Shown here: positions 1-6,501 of the stretch, piece after piece | How positions within the stretch are numbered: position 1 is the first letter of the stretch | Layout: every line of letters begins with the position of its first letter | Assembly: GCA_934359535.1 (NCBI GenBank) | Contig: CAKRLN010000067.1 | Span: forward strand, 1-10,726 | Length of the DNA stretch: 10,726 bases | Reading direction: 5' to 3' | Source of the DNA: an uncultured Lachnospiraceae bacterium | Lineage (GTDB): Bacteria; Bacillota; Clostridia; Lachnospirales; Lachnospiraceae | Notes under the pieces: generated by a model | The model's database searches: none | What the model was told of the DNA's origin: nothing | The model's input: the letters and a program-made list of their open reading frames with translations, nothing else | Made by a program: the position numbers and the translations under genes

Positions 1-480
1 GGAACCCAGGGTGGACCTTTAATGCATGTGATTGCAGGAAAAGCCGTATGCTTCAAGGAAGCCTTACAGCCGGAATTTAAGGAATATCAGGAGCAGATCG
101 TAAAGAATGCACAGGCACTTTGCAAGGGTCTTATGAGCAGAGGTGTTAAAATTGTATCCGGTGGAACAGACAATCATCTGATGTTAGTTGACCTGACCAA
201 CTTTGGACTGACTGGAAAAGCCGTTGAGAAGCTTCTCGATTCTGCGAATATTACTGCGAATAAAAATACGATCCCAAATGATCCGCAGAAGCCATTCGTA
301 ACAAGCGGAATTCGTCTTGGAACACCGGCTGCGACCTCAAGAGGCTTAAAGGAGGATGACTTTGACCAGGTGGCAGAGGCAATTGCAATGTTAATCAAGG
401 AAGGCGAACCGGCCGTTGAGAAAGCAAAAGCGATCATTAAGACACTGACGGATAAATATCCATTAGAGCCGATGCATTAA
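1..480 (+). CDS. glyA: serine hydroxymethyltransferase, C-terminal part (5' cut by window edge)
   Basis: This cytoplasmic PLP enzyme interconverts serine plus tetrahydrofolate with glycine plus 5,10-methylene-THF and is the main entry of one-carbon units. The frame is open from base 1 ([15 protein letters not shown]) to a TAA at 478-480, so 159 residues of a family usually about 410 long are present. The piece starts just after the expected PLP-lysine segment, which is missing. Visible family signatures are the [13 protein letters not shown] stretch, [12 protein letters not shown], the NTIPNDP loop, and [14 protein letters not shown], whose arginine corresponds to the substrate-carboxylate-binding arginine of the family. 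The ATG at base 22 is internal and is not the start. The next gene begins 22 bp downstream with no terminator between them, so co-transcription is possible. Identification is very secure; the true start is outside the window. Confidence 0.97.
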   Translation, partial: GTQGGPLMHVIAGKAVCFKEALQPEFKEYQEQIVKNAQALCKGLMSRGVKIVSGGTDNHLMLVDLTNFGLTGKAVEKLLDSANITANKNTIPNDPQKPFVTSGIRLGTPAATSRGLKEDDFDQVAEAIAMLIKEGEPAVEKAKAIIKTLTDKYPLEPMH

Positions 481-502
481 TTAAAAGGGTATTTCAGGAA
501 AT

Positions 503-1768
503 ATGGGAAATATAACGAAAATCATCGTCATGAATGGCGGTGTGGAGACGCTCGATTATTTTTCAAATCAAATGGCGGAGGTCTGGAAGGAAAAAGGAAT
601 TGCTGTTTTTGTATTTGATCTGAAAAATGCGCATGCTTCCGCCAAACGTGTGAGAAAATTCATAAAGCCAGGCCATACGGCACTTGTCACCTTTAACTTT
701 GAAGGGCTTGAGCGGGAAGCGGATGTGTATTCGGAGGCTTCTGGTTATCTCTGGCAGGAATACCAGATCCCATGCTATAACATTGCAGCGGATCATCCCT
801 ATTTTTATGACAACCGGTTACGGGAGCTTCTTAGCGATGAGAAGCTCCATCCGGGAATCCTGAAAAACTATCATCACTTAAGCATTGACCGGAATCATCA
901 AAGCTATTTCCAGAAATTTTATCCGGAATTTGATGATGCCGGTTTTTGTCCGCTTGCGGGAACGTCTCTTGCGTCTGATCTGTCCTGGCAGGAGACCTGT
1001 CAGACCGTATCCAGCAGTGAAATGGTGCAGGATCAGGAGAGAAAACAGAGAACGACAGACGTTATTTTTACCGGAAATTATACAGAGCCGGCTTTTTTTG
1101 ATAAAAATATCCACTGGATCAATGAAGAATATGCAGCCTTTTATCAGGGAATCATAAATGAGCTGATCGCGCATCCGGACCGGACCATTGAGGAGGTGGA
1201 GCTTGCCCACTGCGAGCGGGAGATGGGAGCAAATTCTACCGGGGATCTTCGGCCGGCACTCCATAAGATGATTTTTATTGATCTGTATCTGCGCAATTAT
1301 TTCCGTGGAAAAGTCGTTGCCGCGGTATGTGATGCAGGAATTCCGGTCACGGTTATTGGAAAAGGCTGGGAGAAGCTTACGCTTTCACATAAGGAGAATC
1401 TGAAGATCCTGCCACAGACGGATTCGAAGGCATGCCTGGAGGCACTTTGGAATGCAAAGATTTCGTTAAATGTCATGCCATGGTTTAAGGACGGGGCGCA
1501 TGACCGGGTATTTAATTCGATCTTAAACGGTGCGGTATGCGTGTCCGATCCAAGCCAGTATCTTTGCGAAGTGCTTCCGGAGGGGTGTGGGGTCTGCTAT
1601 TATGATCTGAATCATCCCGAGCAGGCTGTGGAGAAAATCCGGCTGCTGTTGTCGGAGGATGACAAGAGGGAACAGATCTTAGAGGCCGGCATGCCACTCG
1701 TTAAAAAAAGGCATACATGGAGAAACCGGGCAGAGCAGATGCTTGCGCTGCTGTCGGAACGGCAATAA
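503..1768 (+). CDS. DUF3880/CgeB-like glycosyltransferase family protein
   Basis: This is a 421-residue soluble protein without a signal peptide or membrane span. It looks like the DUF3880 plus C-terminal glycosyl-transferase group-1-like arrangement (CgeB-related). The N-terminal half has a Rossmann-like start (KIIVMNGGVETLDYFSNQMAE) and NIAADHPYFYDN, typical of DUF3880. The C-terminal half has SLNVMPWFKDGAHDRVFNSILNGA (about residues 321-344) and a following VCVSD. The HDRVFNSILNG segment matches the place where GT-B enzymes contact the nucleotide-sugar donor. The start is ATG 503 with AGGAA at 496-500, unusually close (2 nt). An in-frame ATG at 530 (MNGGVETL) is the alternative but would remove the first beta strand. 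It lies 22 bp after glyA. The last codons (LSERQ-stop) are the first copy of a 36-bp tandem repeat. Donor and acceptor cannot be read from sequence; a role in surface or spore-coat polysaccharide is only inference. Confidence 0.8.
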   Translation: MGNITKIIVMNGGVETLDYFSNQMAEVWKEKGIAVFVFDLKNAHASAKRVRKFIKPGHTALVTFNFEGLEREADVYSEASGYLWQEYQIPCYNIAADHPYFYDNRLRELLSDEKLHPGILKNYHHLSIDRNHQSYFQKFYPEFDDAGFCPLAGTSLASDLSWQETCQTVSSSEMVQDQERKQRTTDVIFTGNYTEPAFFDKNIHWINEEYAAFYQGIINELIAHPDRTIEEVELAHCEREMGANSTGDLRPALHKMIFIDLYLRNYFRGKVVAAVCDAGIPVTVIGKGWEKLTLSHKENLKILPQTDSKACLEALWNAKISLNVMPWFKDGAHDRVFNSILNGAVCVSDPSQYLCEVLPEGCGVCYYDLNHPEQAVEKIRLLLSEDDKREQILEAGMPLVKKRHTWRNRAEQMLALLSERQ

Positions 1769-1885
1769 GAGTATGGATTACAGGTGCTGCCGGAACGGCA
1801 ATGAGAGTGCGGATTACAGGTGCTGTCGGAACGGCAATGAGAGTACGGATTACAGGTGCTGCCGGGACAACAATAGGAGTGACAG
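1751..1885 (+). repeat. 36-bp tandem repeat, about 3.7 copies, spanning a stop codon
   Basis: Copies start at 1751, 1787, 1823 and 1859 (the last partial and degenerate). The unit begins CTGNCGGAACGGCAAT and ends GGATTACAGGTG. The first copy includes the final six codons of the upstream glycosyltransferase gene, including its TAA. Because 36 is a multiple of three, every copy keeps the same frame and reads L-(S/P)-x-x-Q-stop, with stops TAA, TGA, TGA and TAG in turn. This is a simple minisatellite made by duplicating the 3' end of the gene. No function is evident. Confidence 0.9.
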
Positions 1886-1920
1886 AATTTTAAGGTTATG
1901 TTAATCTTATGCGAGCAGAA

Positions 1921-1948
1921 TCGACAGAATTGTATGCTAGTATATGCT
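1921..1948 (+). promoter_or_regulatory. possible sigma-A promoter for the DUF5684-like gene
   Basis: TCGACA (1921-1926, five of six matches to TTGACA) is separated by 16 bp from TATGCT (1943-1948, four of six matches to TATAAT). Transcription would start near 1955, directly before a 9-bp inverted repeat. The match is moderate and rests on pattern only. Confidence 0.3.
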
Positions 1949-1958
1949 CAGATAAGGG

Positions 1959-2005
1959 AACGGTTCAGAAGCACATTCCGGTATTGGTGGGTGGCTTGAA
2001 CCGTT
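1959..2005. repeat. 9-bp inverted repeat in the leader of the DUF5684-like gene
   Basis: AACGGTTCA (1959-1967) and TGAACCGTT (1997-2005) are perfectly complementary, with a 29-nt loop. There is no T-tract, so it is not an intrinsic terminator. If the promoter at 1921-1948 is real, the hairpin would sit at the very 5' end of the mRNA, where it could protect the transcript. An operator site is the other reading. Confidence 0.45.
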
Positions 2006-2036
2006 GCTCAATAAAAAAGAAAAGAGGAATAATTGT

Positions 2037-2369
2037 ATGATTCACATTTCATTTTCTGCAATTGGAATATTATCACTGGTAGCATTCTGGTTTATTTTTG
2101 AAAAATTCGGGGAACCGGGCTGGAAAGCAGTCATCCCGTTTTACAACACGTATATCTGGTATAAATACACATGGGGCTGCGGCTGGTATTTCCTGTTTTT
2201 ACTTGTGCCAATTGCGAATGTTGTATTTTATATCCTTACGATGATAAAGACCGCAAAGGCATTTGGTCATGATGGCGGATTTGCGGTGGGGCTTATTTTT
2301 CTTCCGCCGGTCTTCCTTTTGATCCTTGGCTTAAACGAAGACCGTTATCTTGGATATCCGCTGAACTAG
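2037..2369 (+). CDS. small three-span membrane protein, DUF5684-like
   Basis: This is a 110-residue hydrophobic protein. Predicted spans are at about residues 5-21, 50-70 and 82-99. Between the first two lies a conserved-looking FGEPGWKAVIPFYNTYIWYK segment. An (E/K)PGWKA(I/L)IP(F/Y)YN motif of this type is typical of the DUF5684 family, which is uncharacterised and sometimes sits next to signal-peptidase-like genes. The start ATG 2037 is chosen because GAGGA (2024-2028) lies 8 nt upstream; a TTG at 2004 in the same frame has no good ribosome binding site and falls inside the inverted repeat. It appears monocistronic, with the terminator at 2501-2535 downstream. Nothing in the sequence gives a biochemical role. 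Confidence 0.75.
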   Translation: MIHISFSAIGILSLVAFWFIFEKFGEPGWKAVIPFYNTYIWYKYTWGCGWYFLFLLVPIANVVFYILTMIKTAKAFGHDGGFAVGLIFLPPVFLLILGLNEDRYLGYPLN

Positions 2370-2500
2370 CAAAATAGCTTCACAGCGGCGAAAAACGGGA
2401 AATATACATTTGATAAATGCCGCGCGTGAAATCACAAACGGACGGTTACGGGTCACATTTGTCAGAGGTGAACAGCAATAATGGACAATAACTGGTATGG

Positions 2501-2535
2501 AAAAGACAGGCAGAACTAATTGCCTGTCTTTTTTT
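2501..2535 (+). terminator. intrinsic terminator
   Basis: AGACAGGCA (2504-2512) pairs perfectly with TGCCTGTCT (2521-2529) around an 8-nt loop, followed by a run of eight T (2528-2535). It is preceded by AAAA, so it may also act weakly in the opposite direction. It ends transcription from the DUF5684-like gene. The stretch 2370-2500 before it holds no recognisable gene. A 12-codon ATG frame at 2481-2519 runs into the hairpin and is not called. Confidence 0.88.
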
Positions 2536-2548
2536 GATGAGGTATAAT
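2520..2548 (+). promoter_or_regulatory. sigma-A promoter nested in the preceding terminator
   Basis: TTGCCT (2520-2525) is followed after exactly 17 bp by a perfect TATAAT (2543-2548). The -35 hexamer lies in the 3' arm of the terminator hairpin. It would drive the now-broken AAA-ATPase gene that starts at 2590. Confidence 0.6.
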
Positions 2549-2589
2549 AAGAAGAAGCAGAGAAAATCTGTATGGAAGTGGAGAGTGGA

Positions 2590-3335
2590 ATGGGAAATTA
2601 TTTAAATCCGGATATCAGTAATTTCTTGAAAGTGGTAAACTCGGATATTTATGTAGATAAGACAGAGTTGATTGAATACACAAATAAGAATATAAATACT
2701 GTGCAGGGATATCTCTGCATCAGCCGTCCACGCCGCTTTGGAAAATCTATTACTGCGAATATGCTTGCGGCTTACTATGGATGCGATTATGACACCAAAG
2801 AGCTGTTTTCAAAGTTTCAGATTGCCACCAGTGAAGGCTTTGAGAAGCATTTGAACCAGTATGATACGATTTTTCTGAATTGACATGAATTTTGAGGAAC
2901 TTCGGGATGATGTTTTAAGCATGATTGCAGGAGAGAGTGTTCCGGTTAATACCGGCAGTTTTCAGAATGACATGACAACGTTTTATACGGAAGATGATGT
3001 CCTTACCCTGCTGATCCATCTTGGCTATCTTGCATACGATTACGATCATAAGACGGTAAAGATTCCAAATAGCGAGGTGCGCGCCGAATATGTAAACAGC
3101 GTATCGGTATCGGACTGGGGAGAGATCTCGAAAGCGTTAAAGAATTCCAGAAAAACCGGCACTTGTCGTAGAGCTGAAGTGGGACAAAAGTGCCGAGGGT
3201 GCGATCGAACAGATCCGAAGAAAGGAATACTGCCACAGCCTGAAAGAGTATCAGGGAAATCTGCTTCTTGTCGGTGTCAATTATGATAAAAACACGAAAG
3301 CACATGAATGTGTGATCGAAGAATACCAAAAATGA
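2590..3335 (+). pseudogene. AAA-ATPase-like/DUF1703 (PD-(D/E)XK) protein, decayed remnant in three pieces
   Basis: Three fragments of one gene lie in order but in three frames. Piece 1 (2590-2883, stop TGA) is the N-terminal AAA-ATPase-like part: MGNYLNP, VDKTELI, and a Walker A-like SRPRRFGKS with GKS at residues 51-53. Piece 2 (about 2885-3150) carries FEELRDDVLSMIAG, FQNDMTTFYTEDDVLTLLIHLGYLAYD and IPNSEVRAEYV, a later part of the same family. Piece 3 (about 3156-3335) reads ALVVELKWDKSAEGAIEQI to VIEEYQK and holds the ExK of the PD-(D/E)XK nuclease fold. Intact relatives are roughly 500-570 residues (from memory of the family), so perhaps 200 residues are missing at the first junction and about 80 at the second. 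GGAG at 2580-2583 sets the start at 2590 rather than the ATG at 2572. The family is often multicopy in Lachnospiraceae and its role is unknown. A product of this copy is unlikely to function. Confidence 0.88.
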
Positions 3336-3421
3336 GGGAATGCATATGGTAACAATCAAAGAACCTGAATAGCACACCTCCTGTTTCTATAAAAAGCACG
3401 AACCATCCGGCAGAATTCGCC

Positions 3422-3450
3422 TTGCATTTTTGAATAAATGATTGTATAAT
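3422..3450 (+). promoter_or_regulatory. sigma-A promoter for serS
   Basis: TTGCAT (3422-3427), a 17-bp spacer and a perfect TATAAT (3445-3450). The transcript would start near 3457, just before stem I of the T-box leader. The stretch 3336-3421 upstream carries no gene; an 11-codon frame at 3340 (MHMVTIKEPE-stop) has a GAGGG before it but is too short to call. Confidence 0.65.
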
Positions 3451-3456
3451 GGCTAA

Positions 3457-3697
3457 AGATAACAAAAAGCAATGACGGAAGCTGCGATTCAGGAAGCTTT
3501 ACAGAGAGCCGGTGTCTGGTGCAAACCGGTAAGCGGGCAGGATCTTTCCACTTCCAGAGCTGGCGGTGAAAGCCGCAGGGTTCGCAGTCCATATCCTGCG
3601 TCAAAGAGGCTTACGTATGTGAAGCAACTTGGGTGGTACCGCGGAAGATATACCTTTCGTCCCAGAGTAATTCTGAGACGGAAGGTTTTTATATTTT
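3457..3697 (+). ncRNA. T-box riboswitch, tRNA-Ser responsive, serS leader
   Basis: This mRNA leader senses uncharged tRNA and prevents termination when tRNA-Ser is uncharged. The conserved T-box AACTTGGGTGGTACCGCGG is at 3626-3644, with UGGU (3634-3637) to pair with the tRNA 3' end. Stem I can be built: GGAAG (3477-3481) with CTTCC (3551-3555), and GATTC (3486-3490) with GGATC (3540-3544). These leave an internal loop whose 3' side is UUUCCA (3545-3550). UCC at 3547-3549, followed by the usual purine A, is the specifier and codes for serine, agreeing with the downstream gene. The distal AGAGAGCCGG (3503-3512) is the typical stem I apical motif. The region 3556-3625 would form stems II/III. 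In serS-type leaders the tRNA discriminator is G, so the U at 3637 would make a G-U pair. Confidence 0.93.
3652..3691 (+). terminator. T-box attenuator (intrinsic terminator)
   Basis: The arm 3652-3667 (ACCTTTCGTCCCAGAG) pairs with 3671-3686 (TTCTGAGACGGAAGGT) with one mismatch, one U-G pair inside the stem and a wobble closing the TAA loop, followed by TTTTT (3686-3690). It begins 7 nt after the T-box, so the antiterminator formed by T-box plus tRNA excludes its 5' arm. Read-through gives serS expression when serine charging is low. Confidence 0.92.
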
Positions 3698-3708
3698 AGG
3701 AGGAAAAC

Positions 3709-5001
3709 ATGATAGATTTAAAATTTTTAAGAGAGAACCCAGATGCCGTAAAGGAAAACATCAAAAAGAAATTCCAGGATCACAAGCTCCCGCTTGTCGA
3801 TGAAGTAATTGAGCTGGATGCACAGGCAAGAAAGGCACAGGTTGAGGCAGATGAGCTTCGCGCAAGCAGAAACAAGCTTTCCAAGCAGATTGGTGCGCTG
3901 ATGGGACAGGGCAAAAAGGATGAGGCAGAAGAGGTAAAGGCACAGGTAAGTGCAAATGCTGCAAGACTTGCTGAATTAGAGACACAGGAAAAAGAATTAA
4001 ACGAGAAGATCACAAAGATTATGATGACGATCCCAAATATCATTGATCCATCGGTTCCAATCGGAAAAGATGACAGCTGCAATGTTGAGATCCAGAAATA
4101 CGGTGATCCGGTCGTTCCGGATTTTGAAGTGCCATATCATACAGATATTATGGAGCGTTTTGATGGAATTGATCTGGATGCAGCAGGAAAGGTTGCAGGA
4201 AATGGCTTCTATTATCTGATGGGAGATATTGCAAGAATCCATTCCGCAGTCATCTCTTACGCAAGAGATTTCATGATTAACAGAGGCTTTACTTACTGTA
4301 TCCCACCTTTTATGATCCGTTCGAATGTTGTAACCGGAGTTATGAGCTTTGATGAGATGGATGCCATGATGTATAAGATTGAGGGTGAGGATCTGTATCT
4401 GATCGGAACCTCTGAGCATTCCATGATCGGTAAGTTCATCGATACGATCAATGATGAGGAGAAGCTTCCATATACACTGACAAGCTATTCTCCATGCTTC
4501 CGTAAGGAAAAAGGTGCACACGGCATCGAGGAGCGTGGTGTATACCGTATCCACCAGTTTGAGAAGCAGGAAATGATCGTAGTATGTAAACCGGAGGAGT
4601 CCAAGGCATGGTACGATAAATTATGGCAGAACACGGTAGATCTGTTCCGCAGCCTTGACATTCCGGTACGTACCTTAGAGTGCTGCTCCGGTGACCTTGC
4701 AGATCTGAAGGTAAAATCCTGTGATGTAGAGGCATGGTCTCCGCGCCAGAAGAAATACTTTGAGGTAGGAAGCTGCTCGAACCTTGGAGACGCACAGGCA
4801 AGACGTTTAAAGATCCGTGTTAAGGGCAAAGACGGAAGCAAGTATTTTGCACATACCTTAAATAATACCGTTGTTGCTCCACCACGTATGCTGATCGCAT
4901 TCTTAGAGAATAACTTAAATGCAGATGGTTCTGTCAATATTCCAAAGGCATTACAGCCATATATGGGCGGAACAGAGAAGCTTATTCCAAAGCACGACTA
5001 A
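3709..5001 (+). CDS. serS: serine--tRNA ligase
   Basis: This class II aminoacyl-tRNA synthetase charges tRNA-Ser (and tRNA-Sec where present) with serine in the cytoplasm. The length of 430 residues is normal. Residues about 1-110 form the antiparallel coiled-coil arm that grips the long variable arm of tRNA-Ser. The catalytic core has LIGTSEHS (TSE at 234-236, serine/active-site loop), motif 2 CFRKEKGAHG to RIHQFEKQE (R265), GSCSNLGDAQARR, and motif 3 NNTVVAPPRMLIAFLENN (R393). The start is fixed by AGGAGG at 3698-3703 five bases before ATG. The core wording (EKGAHGIEERG, GSCSNLGDAQARR, LNNTVVAPPR) differs from the common bacterial form (for example EVSSCSNFEDFQARR, TLNGSGLAVGR) and belongs to a second SerS subtype found in some Clostridia. 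It is controlled by the T-box leader and followed by a terminator hairpin. Confidence 0.98.
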   Translation: MIDLKFLRENPDAVKENIKKKFQDHKLPLVDEVIELDAQARKAQVEADELRASRNKLSKQIGALMGQGKKDEAEEVKAQVSANAARLAELETQEKELNEKITKIMMTIPNIIDPSVPIGKDDSCNVEIQKYGDPVVPDFEVPYHTDIMERFDGIDLDAAGKVAGNGFYYLMGDIARIHSAVISYARDFMINRGFTYCIPPFMIRSNVVTGVMSFDEMDAMMYKIEGEDLYLIGTSEHSMIGKFIDTINDEEKLPYTLTSYSPCFRKEKGAHGIEERGVYRIHQFEKQEMIVVCKPEESKAWYDKLWQNTVDLFRSLDIPVRTLECCSGDLADLKVKSCDVEAWSPRQKKYFEVGSCSNLGDAQARRLKIRVKGKDGSKYFAHTLNNTVVAPPRMLIAFLENNLNADGSVNIPKALQPYMGGTEKLIPKHD

Positions 5002-5010
5002 AATATAGTT

Positions 5011-5064
5011 ACCTGAATGATTTACGGAGAAGCAGAGATGGTCTTTGAATCATTCAGGTTTCTT
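5011..5064 (+). terminator. terminator hairpin after serS
   Basis: ACCTGAATGATT (5011-5022) and AATCATTCAGGT (5048-5059) form a perfect 12-bp stem starting 10 bp after the serS stop, followed by TTCTT. The 25-nt loop is long and the T-tract is interrupted by C, so termination may be incomplete. A role in mRNA 3' stability is the alternative. Confidence 0.7.
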
Positions 5065-5190
5065 CGTATTATGAGGAAGGCGGGCATTCTGCTATTTCTA
5101 TAGTGCCAGAATAGTAGAAAACTAAGAATAACAAATTAGTCATATGAAAAAGAGATCCGTCCGGAGTTCGATCCGGGCGGAATTTTTTTG
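5045..5190 (+). ncRNA. candidate small RNA between serS and the sigma-factor operon
   Basis: The 396-bp gap 5002-5397 has no supportable protein gene. Within it a possible promoter, TTGAAT (5045-5050), 16 bp, TATTAT (5067-5072), would start a transcript near 5079. That transcript would hold a hairpin TTCTGCTATT/AATAGTAGAA (5087-5096 with 5110-5119) and end at the intrinsic terminator at 5156-5189, giving about 110 nt. It matches no RNA family I recognise. It could instead be only a second terminator behind serS with unrelated sequence between. Short frames at 5071 and 5144 lack ribosome binding sites. Confidence 0.35.
5156..5189 (+). terminator. intrinsic terminator
   Basis: TCCGTCCGGA (5156-5165) pairs with TCCGGGCGGA (5172-5181), including one U-G pair, around a 6-nt loop, followed by A and seven T (5183-5189). 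This is a textbook Rho-independent terminator about 155 bp after serS with no protein gene directly upstream of it. The remainder, 5190-5397, is AT-rich; TATACT at 5318-5323 is the best -10-like element before the sigma gene but has no good -35 partner. Confidence 0.85.
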
Positions 5191-5397
5191 CCTTAAAATA
5201 TACCATAAGGTACATCGTGTAAAAAAACGTCCCTGCCTTTAAAAGCATATATTGACCGGATTGCGGAATATTTGAAAAAATAATAAAAATCTGAAGATTT
5301 TAAGAGATTCCATGCGTTATACTTTATGAGTGGTTGATGAGAATGAAAAAAACGTAACTGCGGCAGCAGGTTACAAAGGGAATACACCACTGAGGAG

Positions 5398-5961
5398 GTG
5401 GGAAAAACGCCGGCGAATGGACAATTGGAGAGAATGATCGATGAATATCAGAGTCTGATACTTTCAGTCTGCTATAAGATGACGCAGGATTATTTTGCAG
5501 CGCAGGACCTGACACAGGAGACATTTTTATCTGCGTATGAGCATCTGGATGGCTTTGACGGAACGAATGAGAAGAGCTGGCTGTGCCGGATCGCTTCCAA
5601 CAAATGTATTGATTACATGAGACGGGCGGCAAACCATCAGGTGCCGACGGAGGAGGATAAAATGGAGCAGTATCAGTCGAAGGTTGGGAGACCGGAGCAT
5701 GAGACGCTTGAGGAGGCGGTTTCGGAAGAACTGCTTCGGAATTGCGCGAAGTTAAAGCCACCGTATGATGAGATTGCAAGGCTGTATTTTCATAAGGAAA
5801 AGACGGCAGAGGAAATTGCTTTTTCCATGAATAAAAAGGTAAAAACAATCCAGACACAGATCTACCGGGCAAGAGATATGTTAAGAAAGCTGTATGAAAA
5901 AGAACATAGAAGCTATTTTGGAAGCCGGAATCAGAAGGGAAAGGAGCGGTGTCATGAGTGA
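5398..5961 (+). CDS. ECF-type (group 4) RNA polymerase sigma factor
   Basis: This is a small sigma factor of 187 residues with the two ECF domains only. Region 2 spans about residues 12-78 with AAQDLTQETFLSAYEHL (core binding) and WLCRIASNKCIDYMRR (promoter -10 contacts). Region 4 spans about 107-168 with LKPPYDEIARLYFHKEKTAEEIA and KVKTIQTQIYRARDMLRK, the helix-turn-helix for -35 recognition. The start is uncertain. GTG 5398 keeps the full first helix but overlaps AGGAGG (5393-5398), leaving no spacing. The in-frame ATG 5434 (MIDEYQSLIL) has GGAG at 5427-5430 with 3-nt spacing but clips that helix. Its TGA overlaps the ATG of the next gene by 8 nt, indicating translational coupling with a membrane partner that is probably its anti-sigma factor. 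The inducing signal is unknown. Confidence 0.92.
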   Translation: MGKTPANGQLERMIDEYQSLILSVCYKMTQDYFAAQDLTQETFLSAYEHLDGFDGTNEKSWLCRIASNKCIDYMRRAANHQVPTEEDKMEQYQSKVGRPEHETLEEAVSEELLRNCAKLKPPYDEIARLYFHKEKTAEEIAFSMNKKVKTIQTQIYRARDMLRKLYEKEHRSYFGSRNQKGKERCHE

Positions 5962-6421
5962 GAAAAGTTATTTATCAGAGGAAGAGCTTGCGCGTCTGAT
6001 CGAGGAGACAGAGCAATCGGGGATGTTAAAAGCGCCTTCCTATTTAAAACGAGAGATCCTTGAGCTGGCAGCACAGAAGGAAGTAACAGGGGGAATCGCA
6101 GAGTGGACAGCCGGGGAAAAAGAAATGAAGCCGGAGACAGGAATAAAAAAAATATCGGAGCATCTGGTAGAAAAAATGACACCGGAGCAGAAGAAAAAGT
6201 CATACCGGCTCTACCGGATGAAGGTCTGGGGAGTAGCAGCGGCTGCAATTTTTGCATTATTTTTGATTCCGGCAGGAGGAAATCTTCCGCAGAAGGTACA
6301 GGATGCAGACAGAGGGCAGGGCATTATGACAGACATCCATAAACAGACCAATGAATGGTGCAGCCAGATCTTTGAGGCATCGAATGCGTTTCTTGCACCG
6401 ACCGGAAGCATGAAGCAGTAA
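5954..6421 (+). CDS. single-pass membrane protein, probable anti-sigma factor
   Basis: This is a 155-residue protein starting at ATG 5954, with AAGGAG at 5941-5946 seven bases upstream and an 8-nt overlap with the sigma gene. Residues 1-90 are charged and helical (LSEEELARLIEETEQS, APSYLKREILELAAQK) and should be cytoplasmic. One span lies at about 91-111 (VWGVAAAAIFALFLIPAG). The short tail of about 45 residues ends EWCSQIFEASNAFLAPTGSMKQ and would face outside. The order sigma then overlapping one-pass membrane protein is the standard ECF sigma/anti-sigma layout, so sequestration of the sigma factor at the membrane is the likely role. The HxxxCxxC zinc-binding anti-sigma motif is absent; the only cysteine is C136 outside the span. 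The assignment rests on position and topology, not on a recognised domain. Confidence 0.72.
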   Translation: MSEKSYLSEEELARLIEETEQSGMLKAPSYLKREILELAAQKEVTGGIAEWTAGEKEMKPETGIKKISEHLVEKMTPEQKKKSYRLYRMKVWGVAAAAIFALFLIPAGGNLPQKVQDADRGQGIMTDIHKQTNEWCSQIFEASNAFLAPTGSMKQ

Positions 6422-6451
6422 AGAACCGGGAGGAAAGATAGGAACAGGACA

Positions 6452-6501
6452 TGGAAGGATACCATGAAGAATCGTAGAACTGGAAAGATACCACGAAGAA
6501 T
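6452..6501 (+). repeat. imperfect direct repeat (21 bp, 29-bp period)
   Basis: TGGAAGGATACCATGAAGAA (from 6452) and TGGAAAGATACCACGAAGAA (from 6481), each followed by T, match in 19 of 21 positions. They lie in the 109-bp gap between the second and third genes of the sigma operon. This looks like a local duplication of purine-rich sequence. Confidence 0.7.

Noticed and set aside
878..1264. Long minus-strand open frame inside the glycosyltransferase gene
   Set aside because: It is a shadow of the well-supported plus-strand gene, with no recognisable protein features or ribosome binding site.
1751..1885. CRISPR array
   Set aside because: The repeats are directly adjacent with no spacers, so this is a tandem repeat.
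2481..2519. 12-codon frame MDNNWYGKDRQN
   Set aside because: It runs into the terminator stem; although GAGGTG lies upstream, it is too short and has no support.
3472..3699. Open frame of 75 codons before serS
   Set aside because: It lies entirely within the T-box leader and attenuator, whose RNA motifs explain the sequence; no ribosome binding site precedes it.
5144..5242. Short ATG frame starting MKKRSVRSSIR
   Set aside because: It reads through an intrinsic terminator hairpin and has no ribosome binding site.
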